Source: Neelides folsomi (Eukaryota; Arthropoda; Collembola; Neelipleona; Neelidae). Taken from it: a DNA stretch of 64,000 nt. The notes under the pieces were generated by a model. It made no database searches. It had not been told where the DNA came from and was given only the letters and a program-made list of their open reading frames with translations. Below are positions 50,275 to 64,000 of this stretch, piece by piece. Position numbers and translations under genes: made by a program. The stretch covers positions 57,249 through 121,248 of the forward strand of contig JAQGBZ010000190.1 of the NCBI GenBank assembly GCA_034687125.1, written 5' to 3'. Numbering within the stretch: the first letter of the stretch is position 1; each line of letters opens with the position of its first letter.

Positions 50275-51167
50275 AAATCTCCCTTTTATTTCCTTGCTAA
50301 TTCACAATTTGTATACACACACTCACTCCAATATAGAATTTTATTCCTGGCATCAAATTACAGGTTATGTGATGTATAATATGCCTAAAATTATCTATCA
50401 CGATTCGGTTTTATTCTTACAATATTCCTACGGGTGTTTAAGAAATATATGTAGGAATTAAACAAAAAATTATTTAAATGAATTGGCAATAAAAACCGAA
50501 GGTCTGTGATTATAAAAAAGAGGCAGGGAAGAAGTAAAAATAAACGTGAACATCTGGGTGTACCGTTGATATTGATTGAAGGACCGTTTCGGGACTTCCT
50601 TATTAGACCTTTTTGTCCTTAAGTGGCGTGGGAGAAGCATAATCTTCATTTTATCCTTAAGGGTCTCGGGATCAGTTTTTCCTTTTCACTAACCTTGGGC
50701 AGGGAACTCAGGTGGATGGAAGGACCGTGGAAGTCCCGTTGCATCATTTCGGCTACTCACCCCACCGACCTCCAAAAGTAAAATCTCTCAAAATACACTC
50801 AAGAGATACCGTTCTCACGATTGAGTTTTTTACCCAACCGCCCTCCTTCCTCAGGCCTTCCACGACCAACGGTCCTTCCATGCTCCCGACACTCTCGGCT
50901 TTCATGCAGAGGGAAAAGTAGATCCGGACTCACGAACAACTCAATATTATTGCTTACATTGCATTTTGTAAGCATACTGGCTCCATCATACAAATTAATT
51001 AAATTATTCATAATACATTTAATCAAAATGTTTTATGTATGGTATTTTCATAATACCTATAATTATTTATTTCACGAATATAAATAAATGGTAAAATATA
51101 GATAAACCCCTTGTTAAAATTAAAAATTTGATTTAAAATTGATTAGGCATAATTCGAATGTTGACTC
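50275..51167. other. PEX7 downstream region with a GC-rich block
   Basis: Contains a more GC-rich block at about 50690-50930, with open frames on both strands that resemble no protein I know. It lies directly downstream of the PEX7 3' end. Confidence 0.4.
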
Positions 51168-52794
51168 CTAAGAATTTCGTAGACATAGTGGAACGGCGAG
51201 TTTGACCGTCTGGTCCCAGGAACAAGATGCGAGTTCGTTTTTAACATGGAGGTTCCAATCTAATCCATATACGAACTCGGAATGATGGCCAATTATTTCT
51301 ACGCTTCCATCCTGTCTCAGATAGTCCTAAACAAAAATATATAATTTATACTGATATGTCTAATATTATCCTGAAAATGAGTAAAGATATTTTGTTTCTT
51401 CACTCGAATGTACGTCACTAGAGTCAAAATATTAGAAATTAGAATAATGGGCTTTCTTTTTTAACATTAATAATATTATTTTACATGTATTCGAACTGAA
51501 AGGTCATAACTCGCTGATCCAATAATAGTCGGATGAAATGGAGAGAATTTTATCTTTTTTATAGCATGTCCATGATCCTATAAAACAAAATAAGAGATTT
51601 TTATTTTTTCATAAATATAAATGTTTACCTAAGTATATATAATAAAATTCATTTTAAAGGGTAAAATAAATGTCTTAAAACCTCAAGTTGGAATATCGGA
51701 AGAGAATATTTCCTTAAGTCCCATCCTTTTATCACAGCATCAGAGCCTGCTGTAGCTACAATGTGTTGATCGTATTTTCCCCAATCACAAGTTAAAAGTT
51801 CGTTATCGGAAGCGCTTATGAAGATTTGAGGTTTTTCTTTTGAGGCGTTCAAATCCCAAAGTTGCATCACACCATCACCTTTTTATACATAAAAATCTTA
51901 AACATAAATGTATAAAGCGTTTGTATCTTAACTATTTATTGTTATTAACGTTTTATAATTAATAAATATTGAACTAATAATTAAAAACAAGATACTGACT
52001 TGAAACACAAATGAAGTTGTTTGGTGAATGGGGAGACCAAGTAGCTTCATAAACAATTAATTCTGAAACATTCATTTTAAGAAGTGGCCAGGGAGAGGTT
52101 ACGTCGTACTACAATTTTAATCAAAAGCATATTTTGATTACATTATTTTAGTAATTTTAGTAAGATATTTCTTGATTTACTTACAGTGGAAACTGTTCCA
52201 TCCCAAGACGCAGCTAACAATGCATTAGAAAATTTTGGCAAATGCCAATCAACTGTTGACATTTCTTTTTTGTGGCCTTTAAAGTCATGTACGGCAACCT
52301 AAATAAATCATCTTTTATTGAAATGATTATAACACTAGGTAATCAGTCAGTAATCATATAATACAGATACTTATAATTTAGATTATTAAAGTACTTTAGG
52401 ATATTTTCCTCCCAAGTTCCAAATTTGAACAAAACCATCTCCAGCAGCAGTTGCAAGAACATTTGGCTCTACTTCAGACCAGCAAACATCGAAAAGATTG
52501 TCATGATAGTCAATTGTAATGACTGAATGCAAAACTCCGGCTTCGTCTTTCTCAAGTACGTACAAATAACCTTCGCCTGTAAAGAGAGTTTAAGTCAGAT
52601 TCCATGAGTTTACATAATTATGATAGTTTTTAAAAACCTTGAAGTCCATATTCAATTCCTGTTGCAACAGCGAGTTTATTTCCTTCAAATGGCGAATATT
52701 TAACCGACTGCCCATGTTTCTCTGGAGTAGTGAAAGATGCGACAGTAGCTTGAGCAAAAGTTAAAGGTGAACCAGAAGGGAAATGAACAGCCAT
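51168..52794 (-). CDS. PEX7: Peroxin 7, PTS2 receptor (WD40 protein)
   Basis: Cytosolic receptor that binds PTS2 signals and brings matrix enzymes to the peroxisome. Exons (minus): 52638-52794, 52395-52576, 52185-52298, 52000-52108, 51682-51878, 51485-51577 and 51168-51326. Phases agree, giving 336 residues (human 323). WD40 repeats are evident: DNLFDVCWSE…QIWNLGG, ASWDGTVST, YEATWSPHSPNN…MQLWDLNA, ELLTCDWGKYDQHIVA…IKGWDLRK, IKKIKFSPFHPTII…SYDLSVR, and ASCSWDQTVKLA. The N-terminal block matches the PEX7 pattern (KYSPFEGNKLAVAT followed by EYGLQG). Same strand as PSMG1, whose stop is 303 bp upstream. Confidence 0.93.
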
Positions 52795-53097
52795 CGCCTA
52801 TCATATTATTTCATAAAAGAAATTATTTTCTGATTATGTAATTCATTAAACATAATATTGCGACATTCTTTGATCTTTCCAATAATGTTTGAACTTTATG
52901 CAACATGTATGACAAATAAAGCAATAGAGAACATTTGAGTGATGGTAAAGAAATTTCATTATGAATAAGTAAATATTTATTTTCTTAATAATTTTGAACT
53001 TCAAAAATACAATTATATTACAAAACAAAGTAAAATAATTAAGAGATGCAAATTATTGTGGAGATAATTAATAATAAGAAAGTGTGTAAATAGAAAA

Positions 53098-54461
53098 TTA
53101 AGTGTACAAATTGCTTGAAGCCGTAACAAGTCGGATGTTGAGTTTTGAAGATTTTCCCAAATCATGAGAGAGTCCAGTGAAACCATTGCTAAGTACAGAA
53201 AAGATCCCATTTTTTTCTTCTTTCGCCCTTTTGATCAAATGAAAGTATCCAGAAAGGGAAATGGAATCGATCATTTCGGTTTCAGAGTATGAAATCAATG
53301 CAATGGCTCGCTTGTCCACCATTGCGCAAAAATTGATAACTATTAAGATAAATAAACAAAGTTTTTTAGGTTTTATACTTATTGCTTACAAATGAAGAAA
53401 TTTTAATAAAATAATTATTAAATTAACATATATATTGATAGTATTTATAGTTAATCCATCCATGATAAAAAAATTACCAGCAGCAGAAAATCCCAAAATC
53501 ATATAAGGTTGCGGAAGAGCTTTCACATCTTTTAAAGAATGAACTTCGGATGAAGGTAAAACATCGGTTTTGATATAAAAGATCTTCCCATTAGAAATAT
53601 GCGAATTCCCCTCTCCATACATGTCTGCTGATGAATAGATCTTGGGCTCAAGTTCTGAATGAAATATCACTACATTTGACGCTGATGTTATATAACTTTC
53701 CATCTATAACATCAAACAATTTTATAAATAAAAATTATATTATTAACAATTTTGACCAATAATAATTAGGAGTCACATTATTCATTGTAGAATAAATTTA
53801 AATTAACCTCTTTGATAATCGTGTTCGCAAAATATCGAGGCAAATAAAAAGTATTAACAATCCCAAATATTGTTTTTGGTCCAGATCCAGAAGTTTTCAA
53901 GTATAACTGAGCAATGATCTTCCTCTTTTTTTCCCGAGCCATGAGAGAATCGACGGTCGCTTCAGTTTCTCCGGTCAAATGAATTGATCTTAATAGCTTC
54001 CATTGATCATTTAAGTTCTTGACAATCCCTTCAGCAAATCCTTTTAATGGAATTAAAAATTAAAAACATAGGAAGTGTTATTGATTTTAATGTATAAAAA
54101 TATTATACCATTTGCGACTTTTCCATAAAAAAGACATAATAGACTATTTTTCAACGAATCTCCAACTTGATCTTCGAAAACAATTTCAGATTGAAGCCTA
54201 ATCCGAAATAAAAAAGTTTCAATCTAATTTCTTCATTCTTAACCGAATAGTCAATTTTGTATAATAGCAATAGCGCAACCATATTAAATAGCTTATCGCC
54301 AGATTAATCAACAATTAACTAAACCATCTTATTTCTTGTAATTGTAATTTTAATGAAATTAATATATGAAATGCCAACCCGAGAATGCAACTATCCTCTT
54401 CTTCATCTTCAGGACCAGCGCTTGAAAATTCGGGAACAATTTCACCAAAGAATGTCGCCAT
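53098..54461 (-). CDS. PSMG1: Proteasome assembly chaperone 1
   Basis: PSMG1/PAC1 with PSMG2 scaffolds the 20S proteasome alpha ring. Exons (minus): 54379-54461, 54109-54197, 53808-54040, 53478-53703 and 53098-53339. They join in frame to 290 residues (human 288). The start MATFFGEIVPE followed by an acidic PEDEEED run matches the PSMG1 N-terminus. The C-terminal region (LGFSAAVINFCAMVDKRAI, then the final NLYT) matches the conserved end, where an HbYX-like Tyr-Thr tail is known in the family. The middle is divergent, as is usual for this chaperone. I rest the call on both ends plus length. No signal peptide or membrane segment. Confidence 0.82.
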
Positions 54462-55684
54462 TTCAAATGAAGAAAATTATTGAAAGTGAATTTTACCAAT
54501 CCGCTCTTATTCGGCGAAAGATGAAGACTTCTATGATGATATCCAAGTTGAATAAGAAATTGTATTTGCAAAAAAGATAGCAAAAAATTCAGCGACTCGA
54601 CTTTGGCTTTGGCTCGAAGAGCTGGAGTTGAAGAGAAGATGATTTGAGTAAAATCTTCAGAGCATCATTTAGGGATATATAAACCTTATACAAATGAAAC
54701 TTCCACTTGTTCTAAACATCGCACAGGATTGAAGTGTGCTACAAATAAACGTTACCTCATTTGTTTAATTATTGATGCCTTTATGCATTAAAATTGTAAA
54801 TATCTTTGTATTTAGATATTTAACTATGATTAATCGATAAATTGGTGTGACGAGGTAATGACTACATACACTGAAGGAGTCGAAATCGTTCATCAAATAG
54901 CCGGAAAAAAGTGTGAATTATTGCATTTACTTCTAACAAATTGTTTATTCGACCATCGTCAAATTATAAAGTACCTACAATAAGTATTGTATAATAATAG
55001 GTATAGTTAGATATATAACATGAAAAATTTAGAGCACAAATATTATGCGCTAAGTTAAATTGAAGCACAAATATAAGACATTCAACCTCTTTTAACACAC
55101 GTGAAAAACTGTCAAAAAATTCAAATTGGGTACATTACAATAAATACTGTAACATTAACCACGAAATTTAAAAAATCCAAATTTTAATAGTATATGACAT
55201 ATAATAAGTAAAAAATTTATTGTTTTAATAGAAATTCAAATAATGAAATATATTTTGATATATAATTTAATTTTACATAATGTGTAACCGATATGAATAC
55301 TCTTTAGCACCATCAAATTCAAATTAAAGCAACATAAAACAGAGACTATAATGTCAAATACAAAACTCACAAACTTATACTAACAAACTAGCTAAGTACA
55401 TTTCTATTTCGATTCGATTTTCGTTGCATTAATTTAAGTATGTTCACAGTCAGTGAAAATGGTGATGTACAATCTACTGGTGTGTAAAGCTGACAAAATT
55501 TACAAAATCTTAAGAGCCTATGTAATTTGTTTATTTTTTTAATTGTAATTTACTTCAACCTGAGCAATGAACATACATAGTTTATTATATATCTAGCTGT
55601 TTGCTGAATATAAAGAGCTTTGTTATTGTTTTCTATATTTTATAGGCACTTTATTATAAGCAGTAATATTTTAACAAATAATCA
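54462..55684. other. Intergenic between PSMG1 and the NT5DC gene
   Basis: AT-rich, holds the PSMG1 promoter. No coding signal. Confidence 0.5.
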
Positions 55685-55892
55685 GGGGGTAATCTCACCA
55701 CATTATTGCACATTGCATATTACACATTTCAAATGGAATTTTAGTGTTTTAAGTTCGCCCAATTAATTAATTACCTAAGCAATTAAAAATTTGACATTGA
55801 AATGATTATAATAAAAAATTGAAATGTAAAATTGGGAAAACTTATTTCGATTTACAATACGCAATATGCAATAATGTGGTGAGATTACCCCC
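55685..55892. mobile_element. MITE-like element with ~28-bp terminal inverted repeats
   Basis: GGGGGTAATCTCACCACATT and the next bases TATTGCA at the left end (from 55685) are repeated as the exact reverse complement at the right end (to 55892). Beyond that the arms continue with imperfect similarity (ATTGC…). The interior is ~150 bp of AT-rich non-coding DNA. The ends extend to CAGGGGG on the left and CTGGGGG on the right, which recalls hAT-type termini, but I saw no convincing 8-bp target duplication. It ends 49 bp past the stop codon of the NT5DC gene, so it probably lies in that gene's 3' UTR. Confidence 0.8.
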
Positions 55893-55941
55893 AGTTTAGA
55901 TCAACTTTTATCATTATTGTAAATAAATACTCCATTTAAGA

Positions 55942-58210
55942 TCAATTGAACCAAGATCTGTATTCGTGTGGAAGCGCACCACGTCGTGGGTAAAATGTAT
56001 GACGGAGAGAATACCGCATAAGATTTGTTACGGAAGAAGTATAAATGTCAGCAAATCGGAAGAGTCTCTTGGAGAAAAACGTTGGATTCAAATGGGTTCG
56101 GAAGAGACTTCCAAACTGCTTGTTGAAAATGAATTTAGTCTGCTTCCTTCAATATTGAACAACATTTATTATCAATTACATGTACGTGAATAGAGTATTA
56201 ATGTAAGTGAAAAATAATTATTTTACCTAATTCTATTTCTTTCAAGCTGCCATTCTTTAATTACTAATTGTACTTCAGGCTCATCAATATCTTGATAGGA
56301 TTCAAGGAGACTTGTCATGAATTGGAGCCAATTCATGGCATATTTAAAGTCAGAAGAATTTAAAGTTTCGATCTCATGCTAAACATATCAAAATCAAAGA
56401 ATGGTTAAATAAATTGGAATAATCAATTAATTAATCAGTCGCTTTAACATAATTAAAGCTTATCTGAATAAGTGAAATTCACAACATAAATTGAGTAATT
56501 TAATCATTTAATTCTCACGGAAAGTTCTTTAATAATAGCTCCAGTTCTCCACCCATAATGAAGAGTTGCATCAGCCAAATCGGTATAAGGATGATCTCCA
56601 AAGTAGAGAACTTTATCACCAAACCAGCCAGTCAAAGTTTGAAATTGCCTCAGAGTTCCTCCATAGTAGATTGTTCCTTTTTCCAGCTTATTGACAAAAT
56701 CCCAAAGTCTAGCATCCAAATTCGGATCGTAAATTCTGAACGGAATGCTTTCTGTGGTTGAAAAAAATTTGGGCTTCCTCGCCGATACGACAATAACATC
56801 GAAGAAATTGCGCCAATCCTCTCCAACAATGAAACTGAGTCCTTCGTTTCTGTAATTGAAACAAAATAAATATATGAAAAGATCGAATCGCTAAACTTAT
56901 ACGAGGTCATTAATTTAAAAAATATTTAAAATTTCCTCTCACACGAAATGGTAAGGACTATTCGTAATCAGGAAAACTTTCTTTTCGTTCTCGTTAAGAG
57001 TTTTAAGGTATAAACGAAGGTCTGGGCTTTGTTCTAAGAATTTCTCTGGTTCTTTCGCCACAATTTGATGCATGACAGGATGGATGCTTTGGACAGACTC
57101 CTTGACGTCACGAAACAAACTCTCGGGATGAAAATCGATGTTGTTCTGATGGAAGTATTCAGACACGTTACAAAGTAAATTCATTTCTGGCAATGAGAAG
57201 AGATCAGCCAACTGAACCATGCTAGATGACCTTTAATTCAAAATATCATTAGTATAAATCTTGAAAAAATATTAATCTCTGAGGTTAATCAACGTACTCA
57301 TTTTTATAAAGCCCTTCAATGTAGTTCATCGGTATCTTCCTTGACCCGTAAATCTGGAGGACCTCATCATCCGAAAGCTGAGTGAGTCCTCGATAAACGC
57401 AACCCAATTGGATCTGCATAAATGAATCCACTTTGAGGAGGATGCCTTTATGGATGTCATAGTGGAGCCCACGGACAGCAAAATTCGGATTGTAACTTAA
57501 ATTCCGAAGTTCCTTTGGGTACTGAAAGCCAAATCAAAAATGGATCAATCATCTTTATCAAATTGTATGCTTTTACATCTTAATTTTTTAATTGGAAAGT
57601 AATTAACTTGCGATTTCTAACCTTGAATTTGTCGAGTAAAACTTCTTGTGCTAAATTATAAATGAGAACTTCAAGTTCTGGTCTGTAGCACGCGAGGGTA
57701 TAATCGTAGTCGAAACTGTAAAACAAAAGTGTAAAAATAAGCTTTAAGCTTGCGCTAATAATCCTGAATATTTAATATCTTTCATTGACAAATCATAATC
57801 ATCTTTCATTACATAATATCATTGTATGATTATAATGAATATATTTAAATATATTTTACCCATAAACATCAATGTCCCTTAAATTGAGCCTGTTACACGC
57901 AAACACAGAATCCACGTCCACGTCATCCGGTAATTTCTTGGCTATTTCAAAATAGATATCCTTTCAATTTAATTGGTTCCCTTTGTATTAACAATGATGA
58001 CTTACATCTGCAGAAGTTATCTGCATCAACATAAGCTTGCCTCAGCTGTTCGGTCGTGCTGGAAGTTGGAAGAATCTTCGACGTGGACACGTCTGAAAAT
58101 CTGTTCCTAAATTTGTATGACCGAACAGACGACGAAGTTGACACAAATCGCCCTGACACTTCCCGCAAGGGCCTTCCATGTCTCACCAATAAATTCAAGC
58201 CCCGAAACAT
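55942..58210 (-). CDS. NT5DC3: 5'-nucleotidase domain-containing protein 2/3 (HAD superfamily)
   Basis: Exons (minus): 58006-58210, 57860-57941, 57622-57715, 57298-57521, 56943-57230, 56519-56849, 56227-56378 and 55942-56146. They join to 526 residues, the usual size. HAD motif I is FDYDYTLA (Asp98, Asp100), motif II is in FLITNS (~290), and motif IV is FGDHPYTDL (~381-389). The C-terminal block (NKQFGSLFRT, RFADIYTSS, HTFYPRRGALPHEY) is diagnostic of NT5DC2/3. The N-terminus from Met 58210 is Arg/Ser-rich without acids for ~35 residues, a likely mitochondrial presequence. A longer frame upstream begins with TTG and is not a start. The last acceptor (ATATTGAAG|G) has a weak pyrimidine tract. 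NT5DC2 versus NT5DC3 is not decided, and the physiological substrate is unknown. Confidence 0.9.
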
Positions 58211-59400
58211 TTTCCTAACATTCTCCGAACTCAATTTCCTTTTCCGTGGAAAATTAATATCTGAGTTTCCACTAATGCGACTTTTGATTCAAGATGAATT
58301 TCTCTTCATCGATTTTCGAGCCGTCAACTTGAACTGAATCTGCGATGCGAAAGGGAAACCTGAAACTTTCCTATATATAACTTATGGGTTAGGAAGTTCT
58401 GATGGGCAACCTTGGAGGTTCCAACTCTTCTATGACATTCGGATGGAAATGATCTTTCAATTATACCTTTAGGGAAGCTTTAATTTATGGATAGTCTTCG
58501 TTTAATATTTATAACATGAGGTTCAGGGCAGATGTTCCATTAAAAGACATTTGGATTATCTTTATTAAAACTCCAGTCTATTTGTTTACACGTATAAACC
58601 ACACGTTATTTAAATACACTCATGCAGACGTTTCGTGGATCCCGTGAACCTGAAATGTTGATTGATAACCTTGTATAGATTAACGGTATAAACTTATTTG
58701 TTTACGATATCGAAAGTCAAATCACTTCAAACACATTTGGATTATCTAATCAAAGACATTAATACTCACCTAATTACAAGTAAAATAAAATTACTATTTA
58801 TATCATTTGAACTAAATAGAATTAATAAACTTATGTTTAATTAGACCAGATTAATAATAATATTCATTTCATAGTTAAATAACTTATCATAATTCTATTT
58901 AAACGCAGTACAGTAAAGTAAAATCCAAGTTTTACAAAATCTTATAAAGAGCTTTCAATCTTTCAATAAATAACATGACCATGAACGCGTTGTGCGATGT
59001 AATAGGAAACAAAAATACATTTCGTGTAAAGGACACCGTGACAAATGTTCATAAGTGAGTAAAATTAAATAAGTTATAAATAAGAAGTCATTTGAGAATT
59101 TGCCAACAAGAGCGTGAAAGAAGGAGAAAATGAACCGTTGACTCTCACTTTAAATCATTATATCTACTTTAACTTACATTTAGTTATCGGATAACGGATA
59201 AGCTTATTTCTTTCATATATGACTCCCTAGTCAAGGTACATATCTCTCTAGTTGGTTTTTGGCAAATGCTGAGCTTCACATCTTCTCCATCATAACTTAT
59301 CCATAAGTATTATATTTGTATATTATGTATGGTTAGGTTATGTAATATAATAAACCTTTATTTCAAGCTTTGAATTAATCAGTTTTTGTATTCGAACAAT
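58211..59400. other. Intergenic between NT5DC and TFB2M 3' end
   Basis: AT-rich, no coding signal. Holds the NT5DC promoter on the left and the TFB2M 3' UTR on the right. Confidence 0.5.
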
Positions 59401-61434
59401 TTAAGTCTTCGTGGAAATCTCTGCATCATTTGTTTGCGGACTCGGAACATCCTGGCTATCTTGCTTAATCTAGTAAAAAAACATAATTTTTAGCTAGTTG
59501 TCGATTTGCGTTTTAAATTAAATAGTCAAGCGAGGTAATAAAAGCATGTCGGAGGAATGAGAGGATCATTTTAATATACGTAATACATAGTTAGTAGTTT
59601 AGTAAAAACAAACAGGATAAATATTTGTGGAAGAACCTATTGTAGAAGTGTGTAACTCTTAATATTAAATAGGATATTAATGTTAATGATGATGAGAGCT
59701 GAGACGTAGAAGAAAGCACTTCCTTAATGTTTAAAGTGTATTGACCGGCTTAAATTCATGGCTTAAACTTAAATCCATGAAATCTGTAAGATCAATTTGC
59801 TTTTGCAGAAAGTTTGTTATAAGAATATTTTCATTGATTGAAATACACTCAAATCGCCAATCTGCGTGCTAAATTAGAATTATGCTCTACTGATATAAAT
59901 ACATAAATATTATAAGAGTTTGGAAAGTTAAAAGCTTATTTGTGATAAAGAAAAGAATTGATACTATTATTTTTACCTCTGATACTTTATCCCGTTCCAT
60001 CTTGAGATCATGTTTTTTCCTCTTTGACCGCTTCTTCTCATCCGAATCATCGAGATCTCCAAAAGCCTCAATCTTCGATAGATATTTTTCCACGGCGTTT
60101 GGGTATGCTGATTCGGCAAACTGCGGCATTCTCACAAAGTCCTTGTAAATTTCGTAAATCTCGTGTGGCTCCTTTGACCCAAAAGTAGTGTAGATGGTGA
60201 GTCCTTTCCTAATATACAATTCTCCACAGCCCGGGACCCATGTCTCCAACAAGGGAATAATCCGATTGTTCCTTGACTTGAAATGATGACGAGAGAAGAA
60301 CCAAAAGGAGAAAAGATGTTCGGATCCTAATTCCTTCTCGATGGTATCTTTTTTGCTGAACTTGAATAAGTAGACCTTTTCGCCGAAGCTTCTTGACCTC
60401 TTCTTCTTTTTGAGATGTAGTGAGCTCGTTTCAATATCAATGAAACGATCCCAAGGGAGGAAATCTTTACGAGGAAATTCCCCTAATACTTCATAATCGA
60501 AAAACATATTGAAGATGACTGTTATAGCTCTATAAAGAAAATAATTCGACTCCGGGGTTGCGGTCAAAGTTTCTTTTACAGGTGCCGAAACAATGAGGTA
60601 AAATACAGCTTTCTTAAATGGAAGGTTTTCCTCAAATAAAAATGCCTTCATGGCGAAGCAGCGGGCAAAAAAATTTATAACATTTATCTTCGGTGTTGGC
60701 CCGATGACATATAAAGTGTCAGCTATGATCGGCTTTTCTCCTCTATTGTAAACATTGGCGAACATTTTTCCGAGTCGTGATTCGGCATTGTTTGTGACTA
60801 AATTGTCAACTCGATCTTGGTAGTAAGTTCTTGGGATGTTGATGAAGGAATATTGGAGGAAGTTAACTTCCTTGACTTTTTCGAACTCCTCGACAAGCCT
60901 CGTGTAGAAAATCGAAATCTCTTCAAAACCAGTCAAATTTTTAAGTTTGAGCTCATGGACGAGTTTACGAGTTAAAAGACCGAAGGCTGGATTAATTTCA
61001 ATTGTAATGGAACCGGGGTCGAGATTCTCCTTCTTGAGGATTGTCGTAATATCTCTTGCTGTGGTTTCTTCAGCTATACAAATCGTCTGTGACAGCGTTT
61101 TCTGAATTCGGAGAAATTTTGCTGGCAGAAGTCGAACACAATGAAATGGAAGATTCTTAGTGATGAATTTGGACAATTGTGCTGATTCAATGGACGAGTT
61201 GACCTTTTGTAAAGTCGCCAACGGATGAACTAATTCTGTAAATTTCTGACGAGGAATGCGAGGAGGTTTGTCCTTTTTATTTTTTTCAGCATCTTCTAAA
61301 GCGATTTTTCGTATTGCCTTTGCTCTGACCTTCATTTGTGATTTTACATATTTAGCATACGAATTTTCCGGTAAAACAAGTGGCGTCTTGAAATTCCGGA
61401 GAAGGTTGAAGAAGTAAAACTTTTTGGCCCACAT
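59401..61434 (-). CDS. TFB2M: Mitochondrial transcription factor B2 (rRNA dimethyltransferase family)
   Basis: TFB2M melts mitochondrial promoters with the mitochondrial RNA polymerase and descends from a KsgA-type rRNA adenine dimethyltransferase. One large exon (59977-61434, 486 codons) plus a small last exon (59401-59469) give 508 residues. The donor is TCAGAG|GTAAAA and the acceptor TTACTAG|ATTAAG; reading through instead would add 29 mostly hydrophobic residues, which I take as intron. The N-terminus has alternating basic and aromatic residues, as in a presequence. The SAM-binding motif is degenerate (EINPAFGLLT, with the first Gly of GxG replaced), consistent with a transcription role over methylation. 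FLPWDRF and a Lys/Arg-rich C-terminal patch follow. TFB2M is preferred over TFB1M on the degenerate motif and length. Confidence 0.8.
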
Positions 61435-61973
61435 TTTAAATGACTAAATTAAACTAATTTAGTGACAATGTCTAAATGATTCCTTGAACTTTGACATTAT
61501 AAAGGATTTTTCAAGGAATCAAGTGAAGATGAAAATGAGAGATAAGAAATGTTTTTAAAGGTAATTTGACTAAACGAGATCCACCGCACAAATAAAAAAT
61601 AAAAGATTCGCGTGCATGATGATTTGTTCGCGGTTGGAAGGCATGAATTAGAAGAATTGGACATGTTTAATATTCAACCTCCTTTTTTGTAAAAGGAGGA
61701 GCTCCCTCCCAGCTGCCACGACATGTCCCCCACTCATTAGAATTTTTAATTTCTAACATTTTACCTTTTATTTTATTTTAATTGAACTTTCCCTTTAGAA
61801 TCACAATCATCCTTAGCCTTCCATTAGCCAAAAGTCACAAAGAATATTGGGAAAGAAAAGTTTGGAGAGGATTTGTAAAAACTATAAATTGGCACATTTG
61901 GGGACACCACTTTTAATCTCATAAAATTGAGATTTTTTAATTATCCGACTTTCGGGAAAGGTCTTTGAAGATA
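61435..61973. promoter_or_regulatory. Divergent promoter region of TFB2M and RPS6KA
   Basis: 539 bp between two head-to-head start codons. It contains no open frame of interest and presumably carries both 5' UTRs and a shared or back-to-back promoter. No TATA box is assigned. Confidence 0.55.

Positions 61974-64000
<2,027 letters not shown>

Noticed and set aside
55966-56193. Plus-strand 75-codon open frame
   Set aside because: Lies antisense to the last exon of the NT5DC gene, whose minus-strand frame matches the family C-terminus.

Overview
This is a stretch of animal nuclear DNA: AT-rich, with multi-exon genes, short GT-AG introns (mostly about 50-500 bp) and metazoan proteins such as PRDM1/Blimp-1, p90 RSK, PEX7, adrenodoxin reductase and PSMG1. 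The protein style, and a divergent leucine-rich-repeat protein of the kind expanded in springtails, suggests an arthropod, perhaps Collembola. That placement is low-confidence inference. Exon limits below were worked out by hand from splice sites, reading phase and family similarity. No transcript evidence was available.

Layout. 1-4 kb: the 3' part of an LRR protein gene, then a complete FDXR gene (both +). 4.4-10.1 kb: a tandem duplication of a convergent gene pair, DCUN1D (+) and AK1-type adenylate kinase (-). The first copy is canonical. The second copy is altered: its DCUN1D has lost the UBA domain and uses a GC-AG intron, and its kinase has Asn for Asp in the DGYPR signature, a changed LID and a polyproline tail. 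12.1-17.8 kb: PRDM1/Blimp-1 (-), with PR domain, long disordered middle and five zinc fingers. 17.8-51.2 kb: about 33 kb with no recognisable protein gene, upstream of PRDM1. This desert holds a well-formed candidate 5' exon (27.45-27.59 kb), a 634-bp foldback element (36.4-37.1 kb), several GC-rich islands, and two diverged copies of a ~115-bp element with ATF/CRE-like sites (49.1 and 50.2 kb). 51.2-58.2 kb: a compact minus-strand series of PEX7, PSMG1 (proteasome assembly chaperone 1) and an NT5DC2/3-type HAD protein, with a MITE-like element just past the last of these. 59.4-61.4 kb: TFB2M (-), head-to-head with p90 RSK (RPS6KA, +), which runs off the right edge.

Functional links are loose. 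FDXR, TFB2M and probably NT5DC are mitochondrial, PEX7 is peroxisomal, DCUN1D serves cullin neddylation and PSMG1 proteasome assembly. This is ordinary metazoan gene order rather than an operon. The most notable items are the asymmetric fate of the duplicated DCUN1D/AK1 pair and the repeat-element pair in the PRDM1 desert. I found no CRISPR array, no convincing tRNA or rRNA gene and no clear virus-derived gene.
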